A stretch of DNA of 64,000 nucleotides. It comes from Archilochus colubris. Its lineage: Eukaryota > Chordata > Aves > Apodiformes > Trochilidae. How positions within the stretch are numbered: the stretch's first letter is position 1; each line of letters begins with the position of its first letter. Below are positions 49,664 through 61,728 of the stretch, piece after piece. The notes under the pieces were generated by a model, which was not told the origin of the DNA, did not search any database, and saw only the letters and a list, made by a program, of their open reading frames with translations. Location of the stretch: contig CM041090.1 in NCBI GenBank assembly GCA_023079485.1, forward strand, positions 34,064,874-34,128,873, given 5' to 3'. A program made the position numbers and the translations under genes.

Positions 49664-52230
49664 AGCCTGTTGCTGTGCGTGGTCTTTTTGAATAACCTTA
49701 TGTCTGAATTAAAAAGTGTGAGGGAGGGAGAGGGGATGCTTACAAGAAGGAAAACATTTTGCTGATGTTTGCAGGGTAAATGTGAACATGAATAGTAGTG
49801 CTATGTGTACACCTTTATAGTACAAACAGCTCAATTTTCAGTATGACAGCACGAATATGAAATATTCATACTCTGTTCGAGTATGCAATGATGAGCTCAA
49901 AGTACATCACTCTTTCTTAAGCTTGTCAGTGTAGTATTCATGCACTGCACTGTTGATGATATTAGTATTTTAAATGTGCACATTATATACTCAGAAATGT
50001 GTCTTATTTACAATTAATTTTTATGAGACTCATATAAAAAATGGTGCTGGTTCTCACCTCTTGTTTGGGATACTCGTAGCTCAATTAGGCTTTTTTAAAG
50101 CCTACACTGCTACAGTGTTCTTGAGTGTCTTCAGTCCTTCAGCTGTTGGTGAGTTGGCAACATTGTGATGACGGGTGTTACTGATATTTATTGCTTTGTT
50201 ACAATATTCTCAAAGTTACCAGGGATTTTTCATGTGAAAAGCAGACAAAAACCTGAGGAAGGGTAAGGCTACACAATTCCAATAACTTGGTATTACTCTA
50301 ATGCCTTCAATTTGGTCACTTGGGGCAAGGAAACCAATTTTTATGCAGTTTAACTATGAAAACAAAATATCTGAAATCACCCTGTGAGTATAAAGGCATA
50401 TTGCCCAATTCTCCCAAGAAGGTTTGAAACTGTTGTATAATTTTAACAAAATACAACAGGGTAACAGGAAAACACTGAATTCTTATGAAAATTATGTACA
50501 ATTTTTAACCACTAAAATAATCAGTTCAGCCTGCCACCAACTAAGACATGGTAAATCATTTACTCTGAGCAGTCATAAACTGCTGGTGTCCAGCTGAACA
50601 CTTGAGGGGTACACAGTGCTTGGCCTCCTGGCCCAGGTAGTATTATTTGGAGCAGGTTGCAGCTCAAACCATCTCTTGCCCAAGAGTAAGGTAAATGAAA
50701 ATAAGCTTCTGGTGGTAAAATGGAAGTGATGGGGTCTCAGACTGTTACCTTAGTTAAATTGATTTTTAAAAAATCACTCATCTGTGAGGATAAAATTAAT
50801 TGAAATTAAAGCATCATTCATTTCAGTGATTGTGGAACTGTTATTGCCACTCTTTTTAGTCTTTTCACATCCTAGCTTTAACTTGCAATGAATTCTTATA
50901 TTGCGGTCAGGAACAAGAGCAGTCCTGAAAAGCCTGATTCAGGTGAAATCAAATGCAGGCTCCACACCCATTTCTCAAAAATGGCAGGATTCTGTCACTT
51001 GTCTTTCAATATGTTTGCACAAGCCTTCACTCAATGGGGCTCCAATTTTTGACTCAGGTTTGTGCACACATGATTAATGCACATTATTTTTCACTACCGT
51101 CATACTGAGAAGATTTTCAAAGAGGAAAATTTAAAATTAGTTGCCTCAATAAATAGACATAATTACAAAGAACAACTTCCCTTTGAGATGATCAGAGAAC
51201 CCTCATGTTCTAGTGGTGTCAGAACTCTAAAAACTGTTCAGTTCCTTCTTAGGGAACGAAATATGGGTTTTTGCTGAGCTAAGATTCCGTCAAGATGGGA
51301 GCCAAACTTTATCCATGATTTTTTTCTCCAAATGCTTACTATTTTTATGCCCAGCTGAGTTTGCATGACAACCAGAGAGATATCAGTGTCTAATTTTCAA
51401 TGTTTTCCATTTTTTATGCATATCTATGCATTAATAACTCTTATTCAATATTAAATTTTGTAGTTTTGATCCAAGAATAAACAATATTAATGAGCTTTCA
51501 GGTATCAACTGGAATAGGATGTTACTGTGATAAAGAATTTTGCAGTTTAAACAACTTGCATTATTACTACATATCAAACTTCTGTGTAAGACAAGTTTAT
51601 TTAAAAAAATAATAATTAGCACAAAAGACAAATAAAGTCCTCTATTTTGGATGTTAGATGGAACACACTAGGTGAAAAACTCGGTGCCAAAGCAGTCTCA
51701 TGCTCTTAAAAAACCAGACACCCTGATATATCAAATGTCTCTGAAACTAAGTTAGCAGTCATCTACTGGTGACATTTCACAACTTTACGGATGAATTCCT
51801 TAACATTAGAGAAGTGCAAGGTCTAGTCTTCAAGACATCAGGGTAATGAGAAAGGGAGCTATCCACATTTATGGAACACAAATTCATAATTTCTGACTTG
51901 CAGAGGTCATTAAATGGAGGCAGAGGATTATTCCTTCAGAAGAAATCTGGGATCTATCTAAATAAAACAGAATAAAGGAATGCAGAAGGCATGAGAATGT
52001 GAGAAGTTTAGAGATGTCCCTAGAATGAAATTCATACTTGGTATCACCATTTCAGGAAGGGTCACAGTACTGAGTCTGGACTCCAAAGCAAGTGATCAAG
52101 GAAGTGGAAATGACATCTGCATTGAAGGCTGTTGCAGTGTTTAATATGCTCAAGGTGGAGGACCCTGATAATCTCCACCTCCACTTTGAGAAACAGTGCT
52201 TTGTGAATTGGAAATTTTAGCAGCAAGGGT
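49664..52230. other. Unique non-coding DNA
   Basis: No gene is visible. Includes a perfect 7-bp inverted repeat CATACTC/GAGTATG at 49867-49885 with a 5-nt loop. The part at 51650-52200 is purine-rich on the plus strand with no recognised element. Confidence 0.65.
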
Positions 52231-52316
52231 ATTATATATATATATATGTTTTATATATACACTATATATATATATATAGTAAATATATATATATAATATA
52301 TATTATATATATATGT
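52231..52316. repeat. Imperfect (TA)n microsatellite
   Basis: About 86 bp of TA/AT repeats with a few interruptions (GTTTTATATATACAC, AGTAAATATA). It is nearly self-complementary throughout, so it could extrude a cruciform, and it is likely to be length-variable between individuals and hard to assemble. Confidence 0.95.
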
Positions 52317-52460
52317 AATGAAGTATTGGTGGCAGATTACACTATACAAAAAGTAGAAGACAAAAATAAATAAAATAGAAAATGGTACAATTTCTTCAGT
52401 TTTGGAAGAACCAGAGACCTACACAATCCCTAGGTGGGTGTTTTGTGGTGATTATCAACT

Positions 52461-52495
52461 TTTGGCAAGTCATTTGGCAAGTACTTTTGGCAAGT
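52461..52495 (+). repeat. Three irregular copies of TTTGGCAAGT
   Basis: TTTGGCAAGT is found at 52461-52470, 52473-52482 and 52486-52495, with spacers of 2 and 3 bases. TTGGCAAG resembles half of an NFI site (TTGGC), so this could be a small array of half sites or simple slippage. Confidence 0.8.
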
Positions 52496-52750
52496 ATTGT
52501 TAAATGGCTTGTTTTGGCTTAACTTTCCTTGTGATAGTTTCCTGAGTCTAGATCAGCTCTTCGGTCAAACAGAAATGGAAAAATCTTGCAAGTGAAAATT
52601 AAACATGAGGTCTTTGCATGATCTAAGTGACAGTCCTGGGCAGGTGGTTTTACATTTCTTTTTTTTTTTCTCATGATATGCAAGATTTTTAAAATAATAA
52701 AACAATATTATTGTTTCTCACGTTGTGAAGCTGCAGTTGTAAATATAATG

Positions 52751-52968
52751 TGAAGAAATTCTTCACTATGAGGGCGGTGAGACACTGGCTCAGTTGCCCA
52801 GAGAAGTTGGAGATGTGCCCTCCCTGGAACTGTACAAGCCCAGGTTGGATGGGGCTTTGAGCAACCTGGTACGGTGGGAGGTGTCCCTGCCCACGGGGGT
52901 TAGAACTACATGATCTTTAAGATCCCTTTCAAACCAAACCAAACCAAACCATACTATGTTCCATGATT
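52751..52968 (+). mobile_element. CR1 3'-end fragment
   Basis: About 218 bp in plus orientation: TGAAGAAATTCTTCACTATG, GACACTGGCTCAGTTGCCC, CAGGTTGGATGGGGCTTTGA, GGTGTCCCTGCCCACGGGGG, ACATGATCTTTAAGATCCC, ending ACTATGTTCCATGATT. Same subfamily style as the 17.3 and 38.4 kb copies. The TCCCAACC-CAAACC point of the 3' UTR has expanded into four AAACC units (52931-52950), a microsatellite born inside the element. Confidence 0.94.
52931..52950 (+). repeat. (AAACC)4 inside the CR1 tail
   Basis: Four perfect 5-bp units lie where other copies read a single 'CAACCCAAACC'. The microsatellite therefore arose after insertion by slippage in the CR1 3' UTR. Confidence 0.9.
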
Positions 52969-53014
52969 AACATTTCTCTGTGTGTGTGTCTTTTTTTCCC
53001 CAAGCCTTTTTAAA

Positions 53015-53033
53015 AATAAATAAATAAATAAAT
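53015..53033 (+). repeat. (AAAT)n microsatellite
   Basis: Four to five AAAT units between a T/C-rich stretch and unique DNA. A simple tetranucleotide repeat. Confidence 0.88.
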
Positions 53034-56000
53034 GTTGAGTGATGTTATGTTTATCTTAGTACTTTTACACTTTCATTTGTACCGTGCTACGTGCCATGAT
53101 GACATCTCATTTGCAAGCTTACTCTCTGTTGGCACTTTTTTTGTCTGATTTTGTGTGTTTTGTTTTGCTTTGGTACAGATATACTAACTCAATATACTTT
53201 GTAATTTCTTTCTGTAAGCTAAAAATGCCTTTATGGATTGAGAGATGATGTCCTGAGAAAAGATGTGAGGAACAGTAAAGCATCCCTGGATTCTCAGCTG
53301 TGCCATTTCAAATTTTCCCAATAGCGGATTTTAGGTATTTTTGGAATAGGAGCTAACTTGGAGTTCAGCCATTTCCAGAAGCACAGGGTTTATCCAGAGA
53401 TATCTGTAGCCTTATGACCCTTAGCAGACTTCAAAGTGGTTGTAAATCCAGAGGTGGAACATTTCCTTTGGAGGCAGATACTTGTGTGCATTTGACAATA
53501 TTTCCTTATTCATAGCAAAGCCCCTCCATTCATTCCAGTAAAGTCCACTGAATAATTTGACTGAGATCTGTCAGTCTGTTTAGCTGTTCATGCACTGCAA
53601 GTTGATGCTGGATAGCAAAAGACATGGCAGCAAAATATCAGGAAGAAAAAAAAAGGCATTTTCCAGAATAATGTGGTGGTCATACTATGCTTGAAGTCTT
53701 GGAAAAGGTCTAGATAAAATTATCAGATTTCAGACCATCTGTGTATAGACTATCATTTGAGTAGGCTTCAATAATGGTAGAAACCTTATCATTAGCCTAA
53801 TGTTCTTCTAAAGACCTCTCACACTCATCATCATTCAATACTTTCCTGTGGGTTTATGTGAGTTCTAATATCCAATAACTTGCTGTATTTCAAGAAATAA
53901 TCCTACACTGAAGTGGAGCTGATGAGGTGGTATGCAATACACATCTCTGCCCAGGCCTGGTGGGGTGTCTGATAGGTGTGACTTCTATGTCTCAGCCTGC
54001 TTACCAATACCTAAAATTAGACAGTATGCAGGTTATACAATTTACTCTAATTTGCTTCAAAAGTAGGAATCTTATTTTTCTACAGAATCTGTGATATATC
54101 TCATTTATAGAGATCCTTGAGATATGCTGAAATTTGTGGTATTCCCTCAACCACACATGACCATTAGTATTACAAAAAAAAAAAAAAAATCTGCTAAGTG
54201 TTACAATAATTTGGACTTCTGGCTTATACTGCTTGTGAAAGCAGGCAGCAGAATGGAAAAATGAACAGGAACTCCTAAATAGGAGCAATATCTGGTATCA
54301 TGTGGTTTCCTTTCATTTATCTTAATATCCTAATTTCCCCATCTCCTCCTAGTTCTTTTGTCCTTGTCAGTGTGACAGCACCAGTGTCTCTGCAGTACTG
54401 CCCATCCATTCCTGGTTATTGCTCCTGTTTTGTGCTGCTTCTCCCACCAAGGAAGGTCACTCCTATGGGCCCTGAAAGGCTGAGTTAAGAACAGGGAAAA
54501 CAGGTTTTGTCATTCACTGCCAGATTTGCTTTTATGGTTCCAAGTTTTTCTGCATCAGGTTATTAACCGCCAGCATTGCCCTTTCAAGAACTCCTTGTAA
54601 TCCATTTCACAGTGGTTTTGTGCCTTGTGTCAAACCTGCTTCCCTGTCCCCTTCCTTGGCAGTGCTTATTGAGTTCCTCTCCCTCTGAGGCTTTACGAGC
54701 TGTGTGCGTGCAGCTCAGACTTCTCAGAGCTGTTTTGGTTGTGTGGGGCTGCTGCTGAGGGGCTGCTTCTCCTTGCTGTAGGGCAGCTATAGGCAGCCAT
54801 GCCTCCCTCTGGGAGGTCCATGCCATGGGAGGTCCATGCAGTCTTCTCCCAGTAAATCCACAGGATGTGGATGCTGAGAGTCATCGTATCTCCTCACAGC
54901 AGAGTCACCAGGAGAGCAGCTGGAATGAAGCAGCTTCAGGAGGTAGTAGCTCCACAGAAGCCCCCAGGATGTGTTTTTCTTTTTCCCCTGTCTCCTACAC
55001 ACGTTCTTGCTTTGTGCTTTGTCACTAAGCCAAGTTCTGGGATCACAAGTTTTGGCCCAAAGAGATATAATCATTAAAGCTAGCCTTGAAGGGAGAGAGG
55101 CACAGAAAACAACTTATCCCCTTATTCTTTCTCTTAGTGATAAGGGTTTAAAAAACAAGCAAGCAACCAGTAGTATTTATCTTTGCATCAGATAGGTTAG
55201 TTCTGCCTCTAGCAAGACAGGGGGAGGACAAAATCCTAGGATTCAAGGGAGTGAATGCTGAATCCATGAGGGGAAATTCTTAATAAAACCCCAGGGACTT
55301 ATTGATTAATCTCTGAAATTGGAAAGCATTTGTTGAAGAGCAGGAGCACTTTCTTCCCCAGTGGGCTCTTCCCTGGAGAAAGTCTCCTCAATGATTAGGG
55401 CACCATCTTTGTGAGGCTGCTCTTAAGTCTATGTCACTGGCTATTGTGGCACCCTGGTCAAGGCATGTGACAATACTGGGAATCCACTTCCTCAGGGTGG
55501 TGCTTCCCTGCCATGCTTCTGTAGTGGTGTCCTGCTGCAAAATGCCTCAGTCTTGGAAAGATAGAGCTCTCACTACACACCCAGGAGGCCTCGTGGGAAA
55601 CACCAAACTTCATGCTTGCACAAAATTTGAGTATTCTTCAGGTTTCTTTTTAATAAAACATTTAGCATGTTTTCTATTAATCAAAGTGGTGTACAGCCAT
55701 GATTTACCCAGAATCTTGATATCACCTGTAGAAGGAATTTTATTTCCACTAAATCTTTAGTGTTCCCAGCTAATTAAATTTTTAAGTAGCTTTAGACATC
55801 CTTGAAATACACTTTGGGTTTCAGGAATAAATTGCCCTTTCTTTGGGGGAAGATTTTTGCATTGGAGGCATTGGAAAGAGCCCATGATTTGTGTTTCATT
55901 GCTCAGAAATTACTTTCCTAGTTGGAACCAGCCTCTGTGCAGGGCTTGGTCAAGAGGAATGGAACAAATAAAAGGTGCTGGAGCACTGCTTCATCTGCTG

Positions 56001-58989
56001 AGAGCCCTGGAGAAAAGTTGGCTTGCATTGCATCCCTCATCTTGCTCATGCCAGAGTAAAACTGTCCAGCTGATGGAGGAAGTTTTGCCAAGTCTGAGTT
56101 GGAGTCTGAGAAGCAGAGGCACAAGATCCTGTGTTCTTCAGTGCTGTGCTCCAAGGCTGTTTCACAGTGAAATGCTTTGTATTCAGAGGTAAAGACCACA
56201 TTTTCTATGGCCAGAACACATAATTCTTTCTCTGTATTGTGTTATTAAAACAATTCTTAATGCTGTTGCTTGAGAAGCAAATCTCCCTTGCACACACAAA
56301 GTCCAGATCACTTATTGTGATATGGCAGCTTTAAATCCCACAGGGATGGACAGAGAGGTCTTTTTGAAGTGCTCCCTCAGAGTGAAATAAATAAGAACAA
56401 TACATCATTGAAAAGCTCCTACAGTTTCAGAAAATAGACGCCCTTATTCTATGTGGTAAAATACTACAGATAAGCATTACAAAGTATGGCAAAGCCAACC
56501 TAATTATATAACTTCCCAGTTGTAGTCGGATCTATTTCACTAATATTGATTTCACTTTGTATCACATTTGAGCTTACAATGGCAACTGAATTAAGCCCAT
56601 GTACTTAATTTTGATGTCTATCTGCATGGAGAAAGACGAATATATGCCTGGTGGTGATCATTACAAGGGACAATCTTCCTGTAGGTTTTTCTCATGCTAC
56701 AGTGCAGCGTTAGTCGACCAATACATCCGTCTATGCATGTTAGGAAAAGAAAAATCAGAGATGAATCACAATAAAAAAAATTCTTAAAACACAGCCTATT
56801 GAAGAGCTCATTAATTTTACAGCAACATCCATATATTGATTTCACATCTTGTAGCTAGAATTTTTATAAAGACAGTATTTTGAAATTGGTCAGAAATTAC
56901 ACTCTCTGTTTCTTAGGATTATCTGTTACTATTATTTTTTTTTAAACAATACTATATCCATGACTATAATCCATACACATCTATTATAATTTGTTTAACA
57001 GTCTTGTCTCCTGGCAGCAGTGTTTATTATGTCCTAAGCAGAACAGAATAATAAGAACTAGATTTGGTAGACAGACAGGAAAATGTGTGTTTAGTAGTCA
57101 GCAAGAATTTTTAAAAGAAGAGCTGATTTTGCAAGGGAAAAAAAAAAAAGCTTATGCTTGCCACATGAACTTAGAAGATTAAATATCATGGCATCAAGAG
57201 TCTTTCAGGATTAGAGGTAGGCAAAAAGCTTTGAAGAATAAATTCACTGAGATAAGTTTGGCAACTCAAATTCGGGCCAAATTTTAAAAAAATTTGGCTA
57301 CAGGAAAAAAAGAGGAGGCAAAAAATACTTATTTTCAACACCTTGAAAGGAAACATTCTTATTCTGTTTTGAAGGTTTGCTTATATAAAATTCTTCAGTG
57401 CTAAGAAGTAAATTTTGAGGCTATATAAAATTTATGGAAATAAACCAGGTGGAGAAAGTAATGGGTTAAGGTCACCTTGAAGCATTGAGGTTTTTTCTTT
57501 AAGTTCTTGTGCAGAACAAAAATCCATTATTCACACAGTGGCAGGCAGACTTGCAACTGATTGGATATTTATGGGCAACATGAACATCCAGTGTTTTAAC
57601 CCTCAGGCTCCAGGACACCTTCTGTAACTTCTACCATGGAGGTGTTAAAGGTACTTACTCCTGGGAATGGAGTACGTGATTTCTATCTCTGGAAGCTTTG
57701 ACTCTTGACTAGCTCAGTCACAGAACTCTGGTTTTCACAGGAACATTAGACTTTGGTCTAACATGACTTTGCTGCAGGTAAATTGTGAAGGATGGTAATG
57801 AAGGCAGGATGCTGACAGGCACAAAGTGAGCCCTTTGCAGCCAGACTGGTATTATTTTTCATTCTAAAATGCAGAGACATTACACCTCCTACTTATGCAG
57901 ACCCAGGTCTACTAATGCAGTCCTGAACTGGAAAGTAAGTCAAAGAATTTACGGCAATGTTTAGAATTTACATATTCATGGACTTAATTAACTAGTCACA
58001 GGGCAACTAGAGAATAGGTATGTAAAGCTTTTGAACAGCCTTTTTTTTAAAAAAAAATCGTTTGAAGGGACTGAATGGCTACACCCCAAGGCTTCATATT
58101 TCACATTTGCCTTATTATGAAGTAATAAAATTTTGTGTGTTGTAGTACAGGTGGGTGACTAATTGATCTGAAAGTGTGAGGGCGGGCAGCCAACCTAGAG
58201 ACCACCCAGAGTTCTTTGAGTTTGCCTTTACTGCTGACAGCTGTAGCTATGACTAATGAGGTTACTGTCAAACGCTCAGCTTCTGCAGCACAGGTGGAGC
58301 CATGAGAATCCATACACATACAGTATACATGTTGCAACCTCAGTTCTGTAGCTTTAATTCTAGATGCTTGTTTTGGTGTTTTTTGTTTTTTGTTTTTGTT
58401 TTTTTTTAAATTATTATTATTTTTTTAAGACAGATCAGGAGCACTTTGGATCTCATTGTCCTCATAATGAGTTCAGCTAGCCCTTCAATCTTGATAGAGT
58501 GCTCTCTACATGGTATCTCACAGGCTGTGAATACACAATTTTTATGACCGGGACCTTACGCTTTTGTGTTAATTTGATACCTGACATTCAGAAAATGACC
58601 CTGCTGCAACAAAGACAATGATTACCTTTACCAATTAAAATATACCCTGACATGGAGTATTAGGCTAGCTATTTATGTTAGCATTCTAGAAGTATGTGTC
58701 AGTCAATGCAAACTGTATGACTGGAAACGGCACAAGTTGAATAAACTGGTATGTGAATACAGGCAATTAATTTTCAATTTTTCAGAGAGAAAATAGGCAG
58801 GGAGTCTTTGATCTTTGTCATTTTCTAAGAGGGAGACCCCAAGCAGTGTGCACTCATTTATTTTATGGTATCCTTAGCCTCTGAAATTATTAACTTGTGC
58901 AAATTAAACAATTCATCTGGATTTCTTGAAAAATCCCTAGATTAAAGTGTTTTCTTCCACTGCTCACTGAGTTCCTTAATTGCTTAATT

Positions 58990-59415
58990 TCACACTGCTC
59001 GTCCTTCTCTGAAAGTCCTCCTCCTCATGCAACAACTGCCCCTGGGTTCTTTCCCATTTGTGATCATCGGGTCCCAATGTGTGCTGCTCATCCTTTCCTC
59101 CCAGTTGTTGCTTGGGATGTTGAGTGGTACCTCGGGTAATGAATATGTAAGATGAGACACGCAGCCTCGCAGTCTGGAGCTGTCAGCTTTCTCCCTGACA
59201 GGTTTCCTATGTGGTGGTCTCGAGCTAATTTAGGCCAGTCAGGGATTACCATTTGTGTTCACCCCAACAAGTGATTTGAGGCTGTTATTTAGGAATTTCT
59301 GAGCACGGTGATTATATTTGGAGAGGAGCAAGTGTCTCTGTGCTCTTGGCCTTTCTTATCATTATAATGACAGATAGACAGACACACACAATATGTTGTC
59401 CTAGAATTCACGCTG
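58990..59415. other. CpG-retaining unique block, possible regulatory DNA
   Basis: Eight CpGs (59000, 59068, 59133, 59160, 59168, 59221, 59306 and 59411) fall within about 410 bases of non-repetitive DNA, while long flanking stretches have almost none. It is not dense enough for a CpG island. Retention of CpG, together with GGGTAATGAATATG, CTTAATTGCTTAATTT and CGAGCTAATTTAGG words, fits a conserved enhancer-like element. This is inference only. No reading frame of note crosses it. Confidence 0.25.
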
Positions 59416-61162
59416 TTACAAAGTCTCTTGTGTTGCTTTGAAACCCAAATCCTTCAATGACATCTGGTATATAATAAACACTTCAAAAATGTTGAGAAAC
59501 AAAAGCACGTTTATTGTGATTTTTATAGGTTTACTGAAGAGGGCAAAACTTGCTATCTTAAGTTTTCTTGTGAACTAGTGCTCCCTCTTTCATGTTTTCA
59601 AATGTCTTCCTACAGCTGGTAGGGCAGAACTTTTAGCTGGAAGCACTGAGACAGCTCTTTTGCGCACAGAAGGTCCTGCTTTCCTGCTTTTTTTTTTTTT
59701 CTTGGGTGGTGGGTCAAGGGACTGGGTGTGGGGAGAAACTCTGAAGAGCCTGCATGTTAGCTGAGCTTCTATAAATCATGGCCTCCTCTTGATCATCTCT
59801 GAATTTCAGACTGTTCCTTTATGTGAGGACACAGCCTTCTGTGGGCTTGCTTCTCTTCTTCTTTTCTTTTTAAATATTTTTGTCTGTTAAAGAAGACAAT
59901 AGCTTTTGTAATACCTTTCAAACATGTTATTTTAGCCTATGATTTCTAGGCATAGATTAATTTCAAATGCTTGTTTTCCAGTGTTTCTTTCAATTATACA
60001 TTTAATGGGAAAAAAAAAATAAAAAGAATATCTTTATGATAGTCTCTGTGAGTAAACACGACAGTGTGGTGGGTTTAATGTAACACAAAGCCAGTCCAGA
60101 GTGTTTGATTAGGTGGTAACAGTCAAAGGATTTTAAATGATGATTTATTTACCTGAGATGGCAATATTACTTTGTTACTTTGTGCTGGATTGCAATACAC
60201 ACTTTAAAACTGACAACTTGTTTCCTTGGGGCTGCTTTCACTGGAAGTGCTTCTTGCATGGACCTGTGAGAAACTCAGCTCAGGCCATTCACAAAGAGGA
60301 TTTGCTGCAGGTTTCAGTGCTGGGTGGTAAGCAGGTGCTAAAGGCAAAGACCTGGGCAAATACACAGAGGTTTATGTGCACGATCATATAAATGCAAAGA
60401 AAATAAATATAAACATGTATCAGTTAATGGCCTTCCAAACAGTGCCATCAACATGAGAGAATTAGTGCAATGAGAGAAAAATGTGTAGCACTTAGGTGTC
60501 TGAATGCCACAACTGAGTGGCTTGTTGCGATTAAACGAACACGTACAGCTGAGGTTGCAAGTGAGGTGAGTAGACTTGCACACTTATATTATAAAATTTA
60601 ATATTTTATTTTTTTAAATAATAACAAGAATAAATAGCTGGGTAGCCTAGGCAGTAGAATCTGCCATCATTATTAAGGAAGTCTAACCACTAGGTTACTA
60701 TTCTTCAGAAGAGAAGGAAGGAGGAAGAACATTGTTCCCTGTATTTACTCATTCTATATATCTCGGTTCAAGAGGGAGATTTCCTCACTACAGAAGTGCT
60801 TAAATGGATGATATGCATATTCTAATTAATTCATTGCATGGTCATTTTTTTAAAAAACAAGTTTATATATGTTTTGTGCTTAAACATATTTATGTCTGTT
60901 TTATGCCTTTTCAAAAGAGAAACCAATCACAAAAATATCTCTGGAAGGATAATTTCTTTGTAAGTTGTAATCTTAATCTTTTATCAGTTCCCTCAAAAAA
61001 AAGTACAGAGAACAAATGCAAAAGCAAAGAGTCAGAATGGGAACTTCCCCACTCCACCAGATTTGTATTTTGCCTATGGAAGTTTTTTCTTGGATCAGTT
61101 AGTTTATGTGTTCCTCTACCAACAAAGTCCTGCCTTTTTAAAATTTATTTTTAATTTTTTTC

Positions 61163-61186
61163 TTTTTTTTTTTTTTAAAAAAAAAA
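61163..61186. repeat. T14-A10 junction
   Basis: Fourteen T followed directly by ten A, a perfect inverted repeat with no loop. Such T-A junction tracts are nucleosome-excluding and can be slippage-prone. They sit here in a longer A/T-only stretch (about 61141-61190). Confidence 0.9.
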
Positions 61187-61429
61187 TAAACGACAGGGAT
61201 ATTGCTGCAATCTTTTTGTGTTATCACCATTTTGTGAGGTGATAATTTTTTTTAGTCTTCATGATTAATAGTAGATGATTTATCATATTTATATGGCTGG
61301 TGGAGGAGAACAGACACCCTAATAGAGTTTTGTCCTTGTTACAGTAGCTACTGTAGAATTATGCAGTGAGAGCCCCCCTGAAAACTTGAATTCTGAGTAG
61401 ATGAATCAGAAAAGAATATGATTAAAATA

Positions 61430-61545
61430 TCATTAACCTCATTTTACATTCAGGGAGCTGAGTCAAAGAGGACAGAAATGATTTCCCTAAGGTCTGTGGC
61501 AGAGGTGTGAACTGAAATCAAAGTTCCCAAGCCCCCATCTCCATA
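61430..61545 (+). repeat. Ancient repeat, second-half fragment
   Basis: Reads CCTCATTTTACATTCAGGGA, GCTGAGTCAAAGAGGACAG, ATTTCCCTAAGGTCTGTGGC, AGAGGTGTGAACTGAAATCA, TTCCCAAGCCCCC. The order follows 'cattttacag..gg.aactgagtca.agag .. acttgccc.aaggt..tctgtggcagag.tg.gaa..gaa' known from old amniote repeats, including the MIR-like part of mammals. It corresponds to the second half of the element at 42733-43035. The spacing fits but divergence is high. Confidence 0.5.
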
Positions 61546-61728
61546 TATTGCTCATTTATATTGCAGCAAATAGTCATGCCTCTCTCAAGGACCAAGGACT
61601 TTCTCTGCTTGATAAACTGTATATTTGCATGGTAAAAAATTATACAATATGGTCTCCATTAGTGTAAGAAAACTTGCATTCACAAATTGATTGTCTATAT
61701 GCATAAAAGAAAACCACTACTTTTAAGA

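Larger units (their letters stand above)
52969..61429. other. Unique non-coding DNA, about 8.5 kb
   Basis: No supported gene or transposon. Simple repeats: (TG)n at about 52979-52989, (AAAT)n at 53015-53033, A16 at 54174-54189, an A run at 57140-57150 and a T-rich stretch at 58371-58427. The part at about 54600-55000 is GC-richer with overlapping chance frames on both strands. Open frames at 55431-55760 (109 codons) and 55857-56192 (111 codons) have no recognisable motif. The CpG-bearing block at 59.0-59.4 kb is listed separately. Confidence 0.6.

Noticed and set aside
55431..56192. Two neighbouring open frames of 109 and 111 codons
   Set aside because: They lie in different frames with no shared theme or motif, in GC-richer DNA where long chance frames are expected. 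An antisense frame overlaps the second.
60655..60705. GTCTAACCACTAGGTTACTA resembling an old repeat's end
   Set aside because: A single short word match with nothing supporting it upstream.
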